Part shown: positions 44,755 through 55,644 of the stretch, one piece after another | How positions within the stretch are numbered: the first letter of the stretch is position 1 | Layout: the number at the start of each line of letters is the position of its first letter | NCBI GenBank assembly: GCA_900315605.1 | Contig: OMZU01000024.1 | Coordinates: 1 to 64,000 of the forward strand | DNA: 64,000 bases | Source: an uncultured Eubacteriales bacterium | Lineage (GTDB): Bacteria > Bacillota > Clostridia > Oscillospirales > Acutalibacteraceae | Reading direction: 5' to 3' | Notes under the pieces: generated by a model | What the model saw: only the letters and a program-made list of their open reading frames with translations | What the model was told of the DNA's origin: nothing | Databases searched by the model: none | Program-made: the position numbers and the translations under genes

Positions 44755-45908
44755 GAGTGATCGCGCTAAAGCTTGAAAACTACAGAAACCTAAAGAATGA
44801 CATAATACTCCCGTGCGAGGGAGTAAATGTGATCTGCGGTGACAACGCACAGGGAAAAACAAATCTGATAGAGGCTCTTTGGCTGTTTTGCGGAGGTCAT
44901 TCCTTTCGCCCCGGCAAGGACAGCGAGGTCATTTGCTGGGATAAAAAAAACGCGCGCCTGGAAATGAAATTTTTTGGGCAGGAGAGAGAGCAGACTGCAA
45001 AGCTCGGGTTTTTTCCCGGAAAAAAGACCGTTGAGATCAACGGAGTCGAAAAACGCTCCGCAGCTGCGCTCATAGAAAAATTCTGCGCCGTTGTGTTTTC
45101 CCCGGAGCATCTGAATCTGATAAAACGCGGACCGGGCGAAAGAAGAAGATTTGTTGACAGCGCGATTTGCCGCGAAAAGTTAAAAAATGCCGTATTGCTT
45201 TCAAAATATAACAGATTGCTGAGTCAAAGAAATTCGCTTTTGAAAGATATTTCAAAACATCCTTCGCTTAAAAAAACTCTTCCGATTTGGGACGAACCGC
45301 TGATAAAAAACGGCGCGGCTCTCATAAAAAAGCGACTGGAATATATTGCAAACCTTTCGGAAAGCGCAAAGAGATATCACAGCGGAATATCAAACAGCCG
45401 CGAAGAGCTTGAGATAAGATATATTTCAACTGCCGGAATAACGGCTGACGACGATATTGCAGAGGTTGAAAAAAAGCTCGGAGACGAGCTGAAAAAAAGA
45501 AACGACGAGGATATAAGAACGGGCGTGACCAATACCGGACCGCACCGCGACGATATAGAAATACTGATAAACGGAAAAAGCGCGCGCAGCTTTGCCTCTC
45601 AGGGACAGCAGCGAAGCGCGGTGCTCTCGCTTAAGCTTGCCGAGGCGAGCGTGCTGAGAGAAAGAATGGGCGAGGAGCCGGTCGTGCTTCTTGATGATGT
45701 GCTCTCGGAGCTTGACAGCTCACGCAGGGATTATCTGCTGAACGAGCTTACAGGCTGTCAGGTGTTTATAACCTGCTGCGAGGATTCGGGTAGAGAGCAG
45801 CTTAGAAGCGGAAAAATATTTAACGTCAGAAACGGAGAAATATCCGATGTATCTGCACTTGGGTCAGGATACGGTGATCGAGGCGGAAACGATAACGGCA
45901 ATGTTTGA
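44751..45908 (+). CDS. recF: DNA replication and repair protein RecF
   Basis: The 385-residue SMC-like ATPase has Walker A GDNAQGKTNLIEALW, the signature FASQGQQRSAVLSLKLAE and Walker B VVLLDDVLSELDSSRR. It helps RecA loading at gapped DNA. The C-terminal ~20 residues (to DRGGNDNGNV) are encoded in DNA shared with the start of remB in another frame and look unlike the conserved family end. Confidence 0.96.
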   Translation: MRVIALKLENYRNLKNDIILPCEGVNVICGDNAQGKTNLIEALWLFCGGHSFRPGKDSEVICWDKKNARLEMKFFGQEREQTAKLGFFPGKKTVEINGVEKRSAAALIEKFCAVVFSPEHLNLIKRGPGERRRFVDSAICREKLKNAVLLSKYNRLLSQRNSLLKDISKHPSLKKTLPIWDEPLIKNGAALIKKRLEYIANLSESAKRYHSGISNSREELEIRYISTAGITADDDIAEVEKKLGDELKKRNDEDIRTGVTNTGPHRDDIEILINGKSARSFASQGQQRSAVLSLKLAEASVLRERMGEEPVVLLDDVLSELDSSRRDYLLNELTGCQVFITCCEDSGREQLRSGKIFNVRNGEISDVSALGSGYGDRGGNDNGNV

Positions 45909-46104
45909 TATCGACGCCTGCACCGTGTCAAAAAAAACAAGGGATTTTCTCGCCGCAGCACAAAAAAACGGTGAGGTAGTAAACGTATCCTATGAGCTGC
46001 CGAGATCATTTGTAGTTTGTCGGGAAGCCGAAAAAAACATTGTTTATATAAGCCAGCTTTCAACAAAAACGCTTATGAAAAGAATTTTATCAATGGACAA
46101 TTGA
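45847..46104 (+). CDS. remB: Extracellular matrix regulator RemB-like protein (DUF370)
   Basis: The 85-residue protein (MYLHLGQDTVIEAETITAMFDI...) matches the YaaB/RemB family that follows recF in Firmicutes, including VVCREAEKNIVYISQLSTKTLMKR. The start has GGAGA eight bases upstream and lies 62 bp inside recF in a different frame. Its last residues and TGA stop are in the left arm of the repeat at 46091-46334. Confidence 0.9.
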   Translation: MYLHLGQDTVIEAETITAMFDIDACTVSKKTRDFLAAAQKNGEVVNVSYELPRSFVVCREAEKNIVYISQLSTKTLMKRILSMDN

Positions 46105-46334
46105 CAATGGACAATTGACAATTAATGTCGGGCAGACAGAATTAATTTTTAAAAAAACTTTGTTCCCGACTGTATCACTATTGAGATAATTCTGTTTATA
46201 TAGCATTTAACTATAGTTAATTAATATAGAAAAAAATAAATCAATATTTATACAGTCGGGAATAAACGCATTTTCCAAGCAGATTTTTCTTCCCGACCAA
46301 AATTGTCAATTGTCAATTGTCCATTGTCAATTGA
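46091..46334. repeat. Nested inverted repeat with caattgacaatgg arms
   Basis: The outer arms (46091-46125 and 46301-46334) are reiterated caattgacaatggacaattg units in opposite orientation. A second pair inside, ttcccgactgtat (46163-46175) and atacagtcgggaa (46250-46262), gives a nested dyad, and gtcggg/cccgac occurs at both outer borders. No gene lies within. It is MITE-like and ends remB on its left. Confidence 0.8.
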
Positions 46335-46348
46335 AAAGAGAGGTATAT

Positions 46349-47095
46349 ATGAAGGGAAAAAGATGTCCTTATTGCGGCAAAAGGGTCTCGTATGCTTCTG
46401 CATACGGCAGCAGAAGAAAGGCTGAATATGTGTGTGAAAGGTGCGGAAAGGAAAGCCGCGTCGTAATCAACAAGATCGTAATACTTGTTTTTTTGATTTT
46501 CTTTTTGATAGCTGCCGGAATAATGGCGGCGGCAATATTCACCAACAATTCCTATAATCCCATATTCATATTGTTAGTTGCGATCCCGCTGTTGATTTTT
46601 CTTTTTATCAGTCCGAAATTTGTCAGCTTTGAACCGCTGAAAAAATATAAAAAATCAATGGAAGCCAGAAAAGCCGGGATCGAATATTCAGATAATCTTA
46701 TGATGTCGGATTTTGAGCCGGAACCCTCGGGAATCAGCAGCCAGGGAATCGAAAACAGCGGACAGTTCAATATCAACAGCGACGTATTTAACAAAATAAA
46801 AGCGGAGCGAACTGCCGCCAGAGAAAAAATAAATATGGATTCACCCGAAACCGACAGCGAAAGGTTTAAAAAAATTCAGGAAGAAGCCGAAGAAAGCTAT
46901 GTTCACATAATCAAGGACGTCAGCGAGGATCATTCAAATTCCGACGCTCCTCTGAAAAAGATCCATTCCGAGGGCACTCCCTACAGAGGCAGACATTATA
47001 TTGAAGAAGAGCCGGAGGAGGACGTTAAGGAATACAAAAAACCTTCTCAGCCAAAGAACGGAACAGGAAAATATACGGCGAACCGTAAGTTTTAA
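46349..47095 (+). CDS. Zinc-ribbon membrane protein of unknown function
   Basis: The 248-residue protein starts with a zinc ribbon (CPYCGKR...CERCGKES), has two membrane helices (about 35-60 and 66-85) and a long acidic, Ser/Glu-rich cytoplasmic tail with charged helices. The start at 46349 follows AGAGAGG; the longer frame runs through the repeat and has no ribosome site. Function not recognised. It lies between remB and gyrB in the origin cluster, where other Firmicutes usually have nothing comparable. Confidence 0.7.
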   Translation: MKGKRCPYCGKRVSYASAYGSRRKAEYVCERCGKESRVVINKIVILVFLIFFLIAAGIMAAAIFTNNSYNPIFILLVAIPLLIFLFISPKFVSFEPLKKYKKSMEARKAGIEYSDNLMMSDFEPEPSGISSQGIENSGQFNINSDVFNKIKAERTAAREKINMDSPETDSERFKKIQEEAEESYVHIIKDVSEDHSNSDAPLKKIHSEGTPYRGRHYIEEEPEEDVKEYKKPSQPKNGTGKYTANRKF

Positions 47096-47148
47096 CTGAC
47101 AACGGAAAATTAAAAAACATCTGCATCTTTGAACAGAGATGCCCATAA

Positions 47149-49203
<2,055 letters not shown>

Positions 49204-49346
49204 ATGATTCTTTCAAAAAACGTTATTATAATATGAAGGCATTTTTCGGGCAATTAACGTTTGATTTTCAAATTAAAGTTTCTACTCGAATTAAAAGATT
49301 CTACTCGAATTAAAAGTTTTTGACCGAAAAAAACAGAGGTGTATCC

Positions 49347-49790
49347 ATGCATTCCAGAAGCTATATAACCGTCCGTTATGCGGAAACAGACAGAATGTGT
49401 ATCGCTCACCACTCAAACTATCCGGTATGGTACGAGGTGGGCAGAACTGATTTTATAAAGATGTTCGGCATAACCTATTCCGATATAGAAGCGTCGGGTA
49501 TCCTAATGCCTTTGATCAACCTGACATGCCATTTTGGGCTTCCCGCGCTGTATGAGGACAACCTTATCATCCGCACCTGGTGCATAAATATGTCTGCGGC
49601 AAGAATTGAATTTACATATTCAGTCAAGCGCAAGGAGCCGGACGGCACCGAAACCGAGCTTGGCTACGGCACAACAGAACACGCCTTTGTTGACTCAAAA
49701 ACCTTTAAACCGTGTAACATAAAAAAGCGTATGCCGCAGTTTTATGAGATGATCAACAAGAATATTAAGGGCACCTCTAAAAATTCATAG
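49347..49790 (+). CDS. 4-hydroxybenzoyl-CoA thioesterase family acyl-CoA thioesterase
   Basis: The 147-residue hotdog-fold protein starts SYITVRYAETDRMCIAHHSNYPVWYEVGRTDF, matching the YbgC/FadM 4HBT signature with the active Asp replaced in position by Glu/Asp-type residues around RYAETD. It should hydrolyse acyl-CoA thioesters; the substrate is unknown. Start at 49347 (AGAGGTG upstream). The last seven residues, KGTSKNS, are encoded by a complete 23-bp repeat end, so the native C-terminus has been replaced or extended. Confidence 0.85.
   Translation: MHSRSYITVRYAETDRMCIAHHSNYPVWYEVGRTDFIKMFGITYSDIEASGILMPLINLTCHFGLPALYEDNLIIRTWCINMSAARIEFTYSVKRKEPDGTETELGYGTTEHAFVDSKTFKPCNIKKRMPQFYEMINKNIKGTSKNS
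49765..49787. repeat. TTAAGGG-family repeat end inside the thioesterase gene
   Basis: All 23 bases equal the ITR of the complete element at 63174-63308. The bases after it (tagct, then accata) still resemble the inner part of that element's right half, so this is a truncated copy whose other end is gone. Confidence 0.8.
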
Positions 49791-49856
49791 CTAACCATAA
49801 GACTTTAATTTTGTGAAATTAATTGAATACGAAAGAAATCGAAAGGTAGAATACAG

Positions 49857-52409
49857 ATGGACGAACAGCAGACGAACGAAATGAACGAAACAACCGAAAA
49901 AAGAATAATAGACGTTGATTTGCGCGACGAAATGCGCCAGAGCTTTTTGGATTATTCCATGAGCGTAATTGTTGCCAGAGCTCTGCCCGACGTGCGCGAC
50001 GGACTAAAGCCCGTTCACAGACGTATTCTATATACAATGTATGAGCGCGGTCTTGAGCCTTCAAAGCCATATCACAAATGCGCCGACACAGTCGGTTCTG
50101 TTCTGGGTGCATATCATCCTCACGGCGACGCTTCTGTTTACGACGCAATGGTGCGTCTTGCCCAGGATTTCTCAATGCGCTATATGCTGGTTGACGGTCA
50201 CGGAAACTTTGGTTCGGTTGACGGCGATCCGCCTGCGGCATACAGATACACCGAGGCGCGAATGAGCAAAATCTCAATGGATATGCTCACGGATATCAAC
50301 AAGGATACCGTTGATTTTGTGCCGAACTACGACGACAGACTCAAAGAGCCTGTGGTGCTTCCCAGCCGCTTTCCAAACCTTTTGGTCAACGGTTCAAGCG
50401 GTATCGCGGTCGGAATGGCAACCGAGATCCCTCCGCACAACCTGGGCGAGACGATCGACGCGGTCTGCGCGCTGATCGACAATCCCGACGCCGAGGTCGC
50501 CGAGCTTATGGATTATATTCCGGGTCCGGATTTTCCGACAGGCGGAATAATCATGGGCAGAAGCGGGATCCGCGCCGCCTATGCCACAGGCAAGGGAAAA
50601 ATCACCGTTCGCGCCAAAACCGAGATCATTGAAGGCAAAAACGGAAGATTTAAAATTATCGTTACCGAGTTGCCCTACAAGGTAAACAAGGCGAGACTGA
50701 TTGAAAATATCGCAAACCTTGTCAAGGACAAGAGGCTGGAGGGTATCTCAAATATCGAAGATCACTCCGACAGGATCGGTATGCACATCGAAATAGACGT
50801 AAAGCGCGACGCTTCACCGCAGATCGTGCTTAATCAGCTTTTCTCATACACTCAGCTGCAAACCACCTTCGGCGCGATTTTGCTGGCAATTGTTGACGGC
50901 CAGCCAAAAATCCTCACGCTCAAGGATATGCTTCAATGCTATATTGAGTTCCAAGAGGACGTGATCCGCCGCAGAACAGAATTCGACCTCAAAAAAGCGC
51001 GCGACAGAGAGCACATCCTCGAAGGCTTGAAAATCGCGATCGACTTTATCGACGAGGTTATCGCGATCATCCGTCACAGCAAGGATCTGCCCGGTGCGCG
51101 TGCCGCACTCATGGAAAGATTCGGGCTTGACGAGGTTCAGGCGCAGGCGATCGTGCAAATGCGTCTCGGACAGCTCACCAATATGGAACGCGCCAAAATC
51201 GAAGAAGAAATCGCAGAGCTGCGCGAAAAAATCAAGAATTTCCTCGAAATCCTCGCAAGCGAGACCCGCAAGCTTGAAATCGTCAAGGAAGAGCTTATCG
51301 AGCTGCGCAACAAATACGCCGATCCCAGAAGAACCGAAATCTGTTCGATCAGCGGAGAGGTTGACATCGAAGATCTTATTCCGCAGGAGGAATGTGTGCT
51401 CACGCTCACTCAGTTCGGCTATGTAAAGAGACTTTCGGTTGATACCTACAAGACCCAGCGCAGGGGCGGCAGGGGAGTTTCCGGAATGTCGCGCCGCGAA
51501 GAGGACGTTGCTACCGAGATGTTCATAATCAACTCGCACGACTACGTTCTGTTCTTTACTGACAAGGGCAAGGTTTACCGCCTGAAATGCTACGAGGTTC
51601 CCGAGGGCAGCCGTCAGTCAAAGGGCATCAACATTGCAAATCTGCTTCCGATCGAGCCCGACGAAAAGGTGACCTCAATGATCCGCGTGCCTGAGTTTGA
51701 TGAGGACAAATATCTTATTATGGTCACACGCAAGGGAATCATCAAGCGTATCTCGCTCAACGCCTACAACACTGCGCGCAAGGGCGGACTTATCGCGCTT
51801 GAGCTCAACGAAGGCGACGAGCTTGCCTGGGTAAGAATGACTGACGGAACAAAGCAGGTTATCGTTGCCACCAAAAAGGGCTATGCGATCCGCTTTAACG
51901 AAACAGACGTTCGTCCCATGGGAAGGCTTGCCCGCGGCGTAAAGGCACTCTCGCTCAAGGACGACGATCAGGTTGTCGGCATGAGCGTTGTGCGCGAGGG
52001 CGGACTGGTGCTCACAGTTTCCGAGACCGGCTATGGAAGGCTTTCTCAGCCCGACGATTATCGGATCCAGACCCGCGGCGGCAAGGGCTTGATAAACTAT
52101 CATGTTGAAAAATTCGGCGACGTTGCGGCAATCAAGGTCGTTGATCTCGACGACGATGTTATCATTATTTCGCAGGACGGAATCATCATCAGGATCGCGG
52201 CAGAGTCGATCAGACTTTGTTCTCGTCCGTCAAAGGGCGTTACCGTGATGAAGGTCAGCGAGGGCGACAAGGTTGTAACTCTCGCGCGTGCTCCGCATGA
52301 GGAGGACGAGGATATTCCCGGAGAAGCCGAGGAAAACCCCGACGATAACTCAACGGAAAACACACCGAATGATCCCGAAATAATCACAGAAGACAAGGAA
52401 GAAAACTAA
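49857..52409 (+). CDS. gyrA: DNA gyrase subunit A
   Basis: The 850-residue protein has the winged-helix core with [20 protein letters not shown], the catalytic Tyr in [12 protein letters not shown] near residue 123, and a C-terminal beta-pinwheel. The GyrA box QRRGGRG near 538 marks it as gyrase and not ParC. An acidic tail ([19 protein letters not shown]...) ends it. The quinolone-region residue after GD is Ala, then Ser (HGDASVYD). GAAAGG precedes the ATG. Confidence 0.98.
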   Translation: MDEQQTNEMNETTEKRIIDVDLRDEMRQSFLDYSMSVIVARALPDVRDGLKPVHRRILYTMYERGLEPSKPYHKCADTVGSVLGAYHPHGDASVYDAMVRLAQDFSMRYMLVDGHGNFGSVDGDPPAAYRYTEARMSKISMDMLTDINKDTVDFVPNYDDRLKEPVVLPSRFPNLLVNGSSGIAVGMATEIPPHNLGETIDAVCALIDNPDAEVAELMDYIPGPDFPTGGIIMGRSGIRAAYATGKGKITVRAKTEIIEGKNGRFKIIVTELPYKVNKARLIENIANLVKDKRLEGISNIEDHSDRIGMHIEIDVKRDASPQIVLNQLFSYTQLQTTFGAILLAIVDGQPKILTLKDMLQCYIEFQEDVIRRRTEFDLKKARDREHILEGLKIAIDFIDEVIAIIRHSKDLPGARAALMERFGLDEVQAQAIVQMRLGQLTNMERAKIEEEIAELREKIKNFLEILASETRKLEIVKEELIELRNKYADPRRTEICSISGEVDIEDLIPQEECVLTLTQFGYVKRLSVDTYKTQRRGGRGVSGMSRREEDVATEMFIINSHDYVLFFTDKGKVYRLKCYEVPEGSRQSKGINIANLLPIEPDEKVTSMIRVPEFDEDKYLIMVTRKGIIKRISLNAYNTARKGGLIALELNEGDELAWVRMTDGTKQVIVATKKGYAIRFNETDVRPMGRLARGVKALSLKDDDQVVGMSVVREGGLVLTVSETGYGRLSQPDDYRIQTRGGKGLINYHVEKFGDVAAIKVVDLDDDVIIISQDGIIIRIAAESIRLCSRPSKGVTVMKVSEGDKVVTLARAPHEEDEDIPGEAEENPDDNSTENTPNDPEIITEDKEEN

Positions 52410-52413
52410 TCAT

Positions 52414-52438
52414 ATGGGCGCACCCGGAGTGCGCCCAT
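52414..52438 (+). terminator. Hairpin after gyrA
   Basis: Arms atgggcgcac and gtgcgcccat with a short loop directly after gyrA. The following T run is weak, so termination may be partial. Confidence 0.6.
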
Positions 52439-52469
52439 TGCAGTATTATATTATAATTATATTGATTCT

Positions 52470-53264
52470 ATGAAAAAGTTATTTTTATCAAACAAGAAAT
52501 CACCTAACAACGCAGCTGAACGCAGTTTTGGTTATCAGCGCAGTTTGCATAGGCAGGCTAAATTGTCCGCCGGCATATTTTTATCTTTGATCGCAGCAAT
52601 AATAATGGTATTGTCTGCATGTTCAAAGGAGAGCAAGCCGCTGAAAATCGACAATCCAAATTCCTCAACGAATGATGAGATCCTGCCGGCATTCAACGAA
52701 AATTCAGTTGAATCCAGTCCGAACGTAAACGGAATGAGATTCACGATGACGATTGATGATTTCACCGATAGCTACAACGAATTCAAGCGCGAAAAGGGAG
52801 AGCAAGACCTGATTTCCAAAGACAAATGGAAGCAAAAAGACGGTGTTACGCGCGACAACAACGGCGTTGAGATAAAATACTTTTACTACGACGATGATGA
52901 AGTGAACTTTACAGCAACCGTAGAAGCGGACAGCGGAAAGCTGCTCAACATCGGCTGCGGCACAACCATGAGCACCTTCATGTCTCAGGACGAAAACGGA
53001 AACAACAGCGACAGGATCCTATATAAGGCGGCTGTTATGGCAAAAACCGTTTGCCGTTTTCCGACAGGCAGCGAAGGAGTTATGCAGGACATTTTCTACC
53101 GCATAACCACCGAAAACATCGACTCAATGTGGTACCAGGGTTTCATCTTTTCCCTCAGCACCCAAGAGGATAAATCCGACCCAAAAAGCAATGTGATGCT
53201 GTTCCGCGTATTTCCGATCTCCGAAACCCTAAAAGAAGAATGGAACCCCCAAGAATATTTTTAG
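52470..53264 (+). CDS. Lipoprotein of unknown function
   Basis: The 264-residue product has a long polar N-terminus (about 32 residues), a hydrophobic segment GIFLSLIAAIIMVLSAC whose Cys fits a lipobox (LSAC), then a Ser/Asn-rich linker and a globular part with FTMTIDDFTDSYNEFKREKG and DDDEVNFTATVEADSGKLLNIGCG. No family was recognised. Lgt at 28.3 kb would acylate it. The start is uncertain, as no ribosome site precedes the ATG. Confidence 0.65.
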   Translation: MKKLFLSNKKSPNNAAERSFGYQRSLHRQAKLSAGIFLSLIAAIIMVLSACSKESKPLKIDNPNSSTNDEILPAFNENSVESSPNVNGMRFTMTIDDFTDSYNEFKREKGEQDLISKDKWKQKDGVTRDNNGVEIKYFYYDDDEVNFTATVEADSGKLLNIGCGTTMSTFMSQDENGNNSDRILYKAAVMAKTVCRFPTGSEGVMQDIFYRITTENIDSMWYQGFIFSLSTQEDKSDPKSNVMLFRVFPISETLKEEWNPQEYF

Positions 53265-53298
53265 TCCGGGCAGCCTATATTAATGAAGAATATGACGG

Positions 53299-53327
53299 TT
53301 GACATATTCCTTTTGAAATAGTAAAAT
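53299..53327 (+). promoter_or_regulatory. mgtE promoter
   Basis: TTGACA (53299-53304) and TAAAAT (53322-53327) are 17 bp apart. Transcription would begin about 53334, giving a leader of about 260 nt before mgtE. Confidence 0.8.
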
Positions 53328-53333
53328 AAAAGT

Positions 53334-53594
53334 ACGGAATGATCCGAATTTAAAACAAAGTGAGGCGAGATGAATGGACGCGGAAAACAGCAGCGGCACC
53401 GGAGGGCGAAGTATTGCGCGTTCTTTCGTCGCGCAGTAATAAGGCAAATCCGCATAATTCATTATTACCTTAATATCTGTAATGGATTTGCCGCTCAAAC
53501 ATAGAACAGAAAAAATCGTTTTGCTTTAACGGTTTTATATTTTTCTGTTTGCGGTGCCTTCTACGTATATTTATTTTTTGTAGGAGGTATTTTT
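53334..53594 (+). promoter_or_regulatory. Long structured mgtE leader, possible attenuator
   Basis: The leader holds a 21-codon reading frame (53374-53439), a hairpin tgcgcg/cgcgca, and a dyad ggcaaatcc (53443-53451)/ggatttgcc (53484-53492). A U-rich hairpin aacagaaaaa/tttttctgtt follows. GGCACCG (53395-53401) can also pair with CGGTGCC (53552-53558), joining the small frame to the region before the ribosome site. Such mutually exclusive pairings suggest attenuation. It does not fit the M-box consensus. 53441-53461 also resembles a TTAAGG-family repeat end (19 of 21). Confidence 0.5.
53374..53439 (+). CDS. Possible leader peptide upstream of mgtE
   Basis: The frame encodes 21 residues, MDAENSSGTGGRSIARSFVA plus a final Q, and stops just before the hairpin dyad. 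A weak ribosome site (gaggcgag) is upstream. The peptide has no known counterpart here; it is called only because of its place in the structured leader. Whether it is translated is unknown. Confidence 0.35.
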   Translation: MDAENSSGTGGRSIARSFVAQ

Positions 53595-54977
53595 ATGGAA
53601 AAAACCAACACCGTCTCATTGTTTGAGACGATAGCAACGCTTTTGGAAAAAAAGCGTTATTCAACCCTCAGAGATATCCTGACAACAATGAACCCAGTTG
53701 ATATTGCGACTGCGTTCGAGGAGATCGGAAGCGAAAAATGCGCTCTGCTCTTCAGGCTTTTGCCCAAGGAGCTGGCTGCCGATACCTTTGTTGAAATGGA
53801 TGAGGACACCCAGGAGTTGCTCATTCACGGCTTCTCCGACACAGAGCTAAAAGAAATCATCGGCGAGCTCTACGTTGACGACGCGGTTGATATCATCGAA
53901 GAAATGCCGGCAAATGTTGTAAAGCGTATTTTGCAGCAAGCTGACCCTCAGACGCGCCGTGAAATCAACGAGATCCTCAAATACCCCGAGGACAGCGCGG
54001 GATCAATTATGACGACCGAGTGCGTTATTTTGAGACCTAAGATGACTGTTGAGGAAGCAATAAAAAGGATCCGCCGCACGGGTATTGACAAAGAAACTAT
54101 CAACACCTGTTATGTAGCAGACAACTCAGCCAAGCTTATCGGAATAATCACGATCCGAAGCTTGCTTCTTGCTGAGGATGACGAGCTTATCGAAAATATT
54201 ATGGAGACCAACGTGATCTCTGTAAACACGCTCGACGACCAGGAAGAGGTTGCGCAGATATTCAACAAGTATAATTTTCTTGCACTCCCTGTTGTTGACA
54301 AAGAAAACCGTATCGTAGGTATTGTAACGGTAGACGACGCTATCGACGTAATGGAAGAAGAGGTAACTGAGGATATCCAAAAAATGGCGGCTATCACCCC
54401 GACCGCGGACAAGCCCTATGACAAGGTCGGCGTATTTGAAACCTTTTTCAGCCGTATTCCCTGGCTTTTGATACTTATGATCTCGGCAACGTTCACCGGA
54501 ATGATAATAACGGGCTTTGAGTCCGCTCTGGCAGGCTCTCTGGTGCTCTCATCATTTATTCCGATGCTGATGGATACAGGCGGTAACTCAGGCTCACAGG
54601 CAAGCGTAACCATAATCCGTGCCCTCTCGCTCGGTGAGATCGAGTTCAAGGATATTTTCAAGGTAATCTTCAAGGAATGTCGAGTTTCACTGCTTTGCGG
54701 TGCAGCACTTGCTATTGCAAACTTTGCAAAGATCATGCTGTTTGACCGCCTGCTTTTGGGAAACACATCAATAAGCATAACCATAGCAATAGTTGTTTGT
54801 CTCACGATCGTTGTCACGGTGTTCATAGCAAAGCTTGTGGGCTGCACCTTGCCCCTGTTTGCAAAGAAAATCGGCTTTGACCCTGCGGTCATGGCTTCTC
54901 CGTTCATTACAACCATCGTGGACGCGATTTCACTATTTGTATATTTCCAAATCGCAACAGCTTTACTAAAGCTTTAA
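53595..54977 (+). CDS. mgtE: Magnesium transporter MgtE
   Basis: The 460-residue protein has the N-terminal helical domain (LLPKELAADTFVEM...ELYVDDAVDIIEEMPANVVKRIL), two CBS domains (about 130-255) that sense Mg2+, and a five-helix channel with PMLMDTGGNSGSQASVTIIRAL at the selectivity region. It imports Mg2+ and closes when cytoplasmic Mg2+ is high. GTAGGAGG precedes the ATG. It has its own promoter and long leader. Confidence 0.97.
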   Translation: MEKTNTVSLFETIATLLEKKRYSTLRDILTTMNPVDIATAFEEIGSEKCALLFRLLPKELAADTFVEMDEDTQELLIHGFSDTELKEIIGELYVDDAVDIIEEMPANVVKRILQQADPQTRREINEILKYPEDSAGSIMTTECVILRPKMTVEEAIKRIRRTGIDKETINTCYVADNSAKLIGIITIRSLLLAEDDELIENIMETNVISVNTLDDQEEVAQIFNKYNFLALPVVDKENRIVGIVTVDDAIDVMEEEVTEDIQKMAAITPTADKPYDKVGVFETFFSRIPWLLILMISATFTGMIITGFESALAGSLVLSSFIPMLMDTGGNSGSQASVTIIRALSLGEIEFKDIFKVIFKECRVSLLCGAALAIANFAKIMLFDRLLLGNTSISITIAIVVCLTIVVTVFIAKLVGCTLPLFAKKIGFDPAVMASPFITTIVDAISLFVYFQIATALLKL

Positions 54978-54996
54978 GTGCTTGCGATTTGATCTA

Positions 54997-55117
54997 ATAA
55001 GGCTTGTTTAATAAATAAGAATGCTACTAAAACAGCGTTTTGAAAAAATTTGTGTTGTTATTCTCACAATTTTTTAAAACCGCTCCGAGCATACGATATT
55101 TATTAAACAAGCCTTAT
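54997..55117. mobile_element. MITE-like palindromic element with perfect 21-bp ends
   Basis: Ends 54997-55017 and 55097-55117 are exact inverted copies (ataaggcttgttt..., ending taaataaa-type). Inside, gcgttttgaaaaaatttgtg and cacaattttttaaaaccgct are a further imperfect dyad, so the whole 121 bp can fold into one long hairpin. It carries no gene and lies 20 bp after mgtE, where it may also end transcription. Confidence 0.8.
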
Positions 55118-55183
55118 GCTTATGGCAACAACAGCAGAATTTCAAATTCACGTGTTAAGCTGTGTTAATTTTTAATTTTGCTA

Positions 55184-55212
55184 TTGACAAATATGGTATG
55201 GTATGTTAAAAT
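55184..55212 (+). promoter_or_regulatory. tRNA-Ser promoter
   Basis: TTGACA (55184-55189) and TAAAAT (55207-55212) with a 17-bp spacer, 29 bp before the first tRNA gene. Confidence 0.8.
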
Positions 55213-55241
55213 AATCTAAGCTGAAACGCACAGCAATATAT

Positions 55242-55330
55242 GGAGAGATGTCCGAGTGGTTTAAGGAGCTAGTCTTGAAAACTAGTGATCCCGCAAGGGA
55301 CCAAGGGTTCGAATCCCTTTCTCTCCGCCA
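55242..55330 (+). tRNA. tRNA-Ser (UGA)
   Basis: An 89-nt cloverleaf with acceptor ggagaga/tctctcc, an anticodon stem ctagt/actag around loop cttgaaa (anticodon TGA), a long variable arm (gatcccgcaagggac) as in serine tRNAs, ggttcgaatcc T arm, and an encoded CCA end. Confidence 0.96.
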
Positions 55331-55355
55331 TTTTCTTTTAGACACTTTGCCGCAC

Positions 55356-55445
55356 GGAGGATTACTCAAGTGGTGAAGAGGCTCCCCTGCTAAGGGAGTA
55401 GGTCGCTAACGCGGCGCGAGGGTTCAAATCCCTTGTCCTCCGCCA
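55356..55445 (+). tRNA. tRNA-Ser (GCU)
   Basis: A 90-nt cloverleaf with acceptor ggaggat/gtcctcc, anticodon loop ctgctaa (anticodon GCT) on a ctccc/gggag stem, a long variable arm (gtcgctaacgcggc), ggttcaaatcc T arm and an encoded CCA end. It follows the first tRNA by 25 bp on one transcript. Confidence 0.96.
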
Positions 55446-55449
55446 AAAA

Positions 55450-55479
55450 GTCCTGTCACTTTTGTGACAGGATTTTTGT
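55450..55479 (+). terminator. tRNA operon terminator
   Basis: Arms tcctgtcac and gtgacagga around a tttt loop, followed by TTTTTGTTTT, five bases past the second tRNA. Confidence 0.9.
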
Positions 55480-55524
55480 TTTGCAAAATTTAAAAAAATT
55501 TTTAAAAAAATTGAAAAAACCATA

Positions 55525-55579
55525 TTTTTTGTCATGGTTTTGTAATAGTGGGTCTGATATACTATAGTCACAGTCAAGG
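55525..55579 (+). promoter_or_regulatory. Shared 55-bp promoter-like block, copy 2
   Basis: Matches 7882-7936 at 52 of 55 positions, including the extended -10 tgaTATACT. The downstream leader to the ATG at 55645 is only 65 nt here. Confidence 0.65.
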
Positions 55580-55644
55580 GAACAACACAAAAACCACTTA
55601 ACTGCAAAACAAATTAAATTAAAAAACAAAAGGAGAAAACAATC

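Noticed and set aside
53334..53594. M-box (ykoK) Mg2+ riboswitch before mgtE
   Set aside because: gtgaggc is present, but the other conserved core segments could not be aligned. Kept as an unclassified structured leader.
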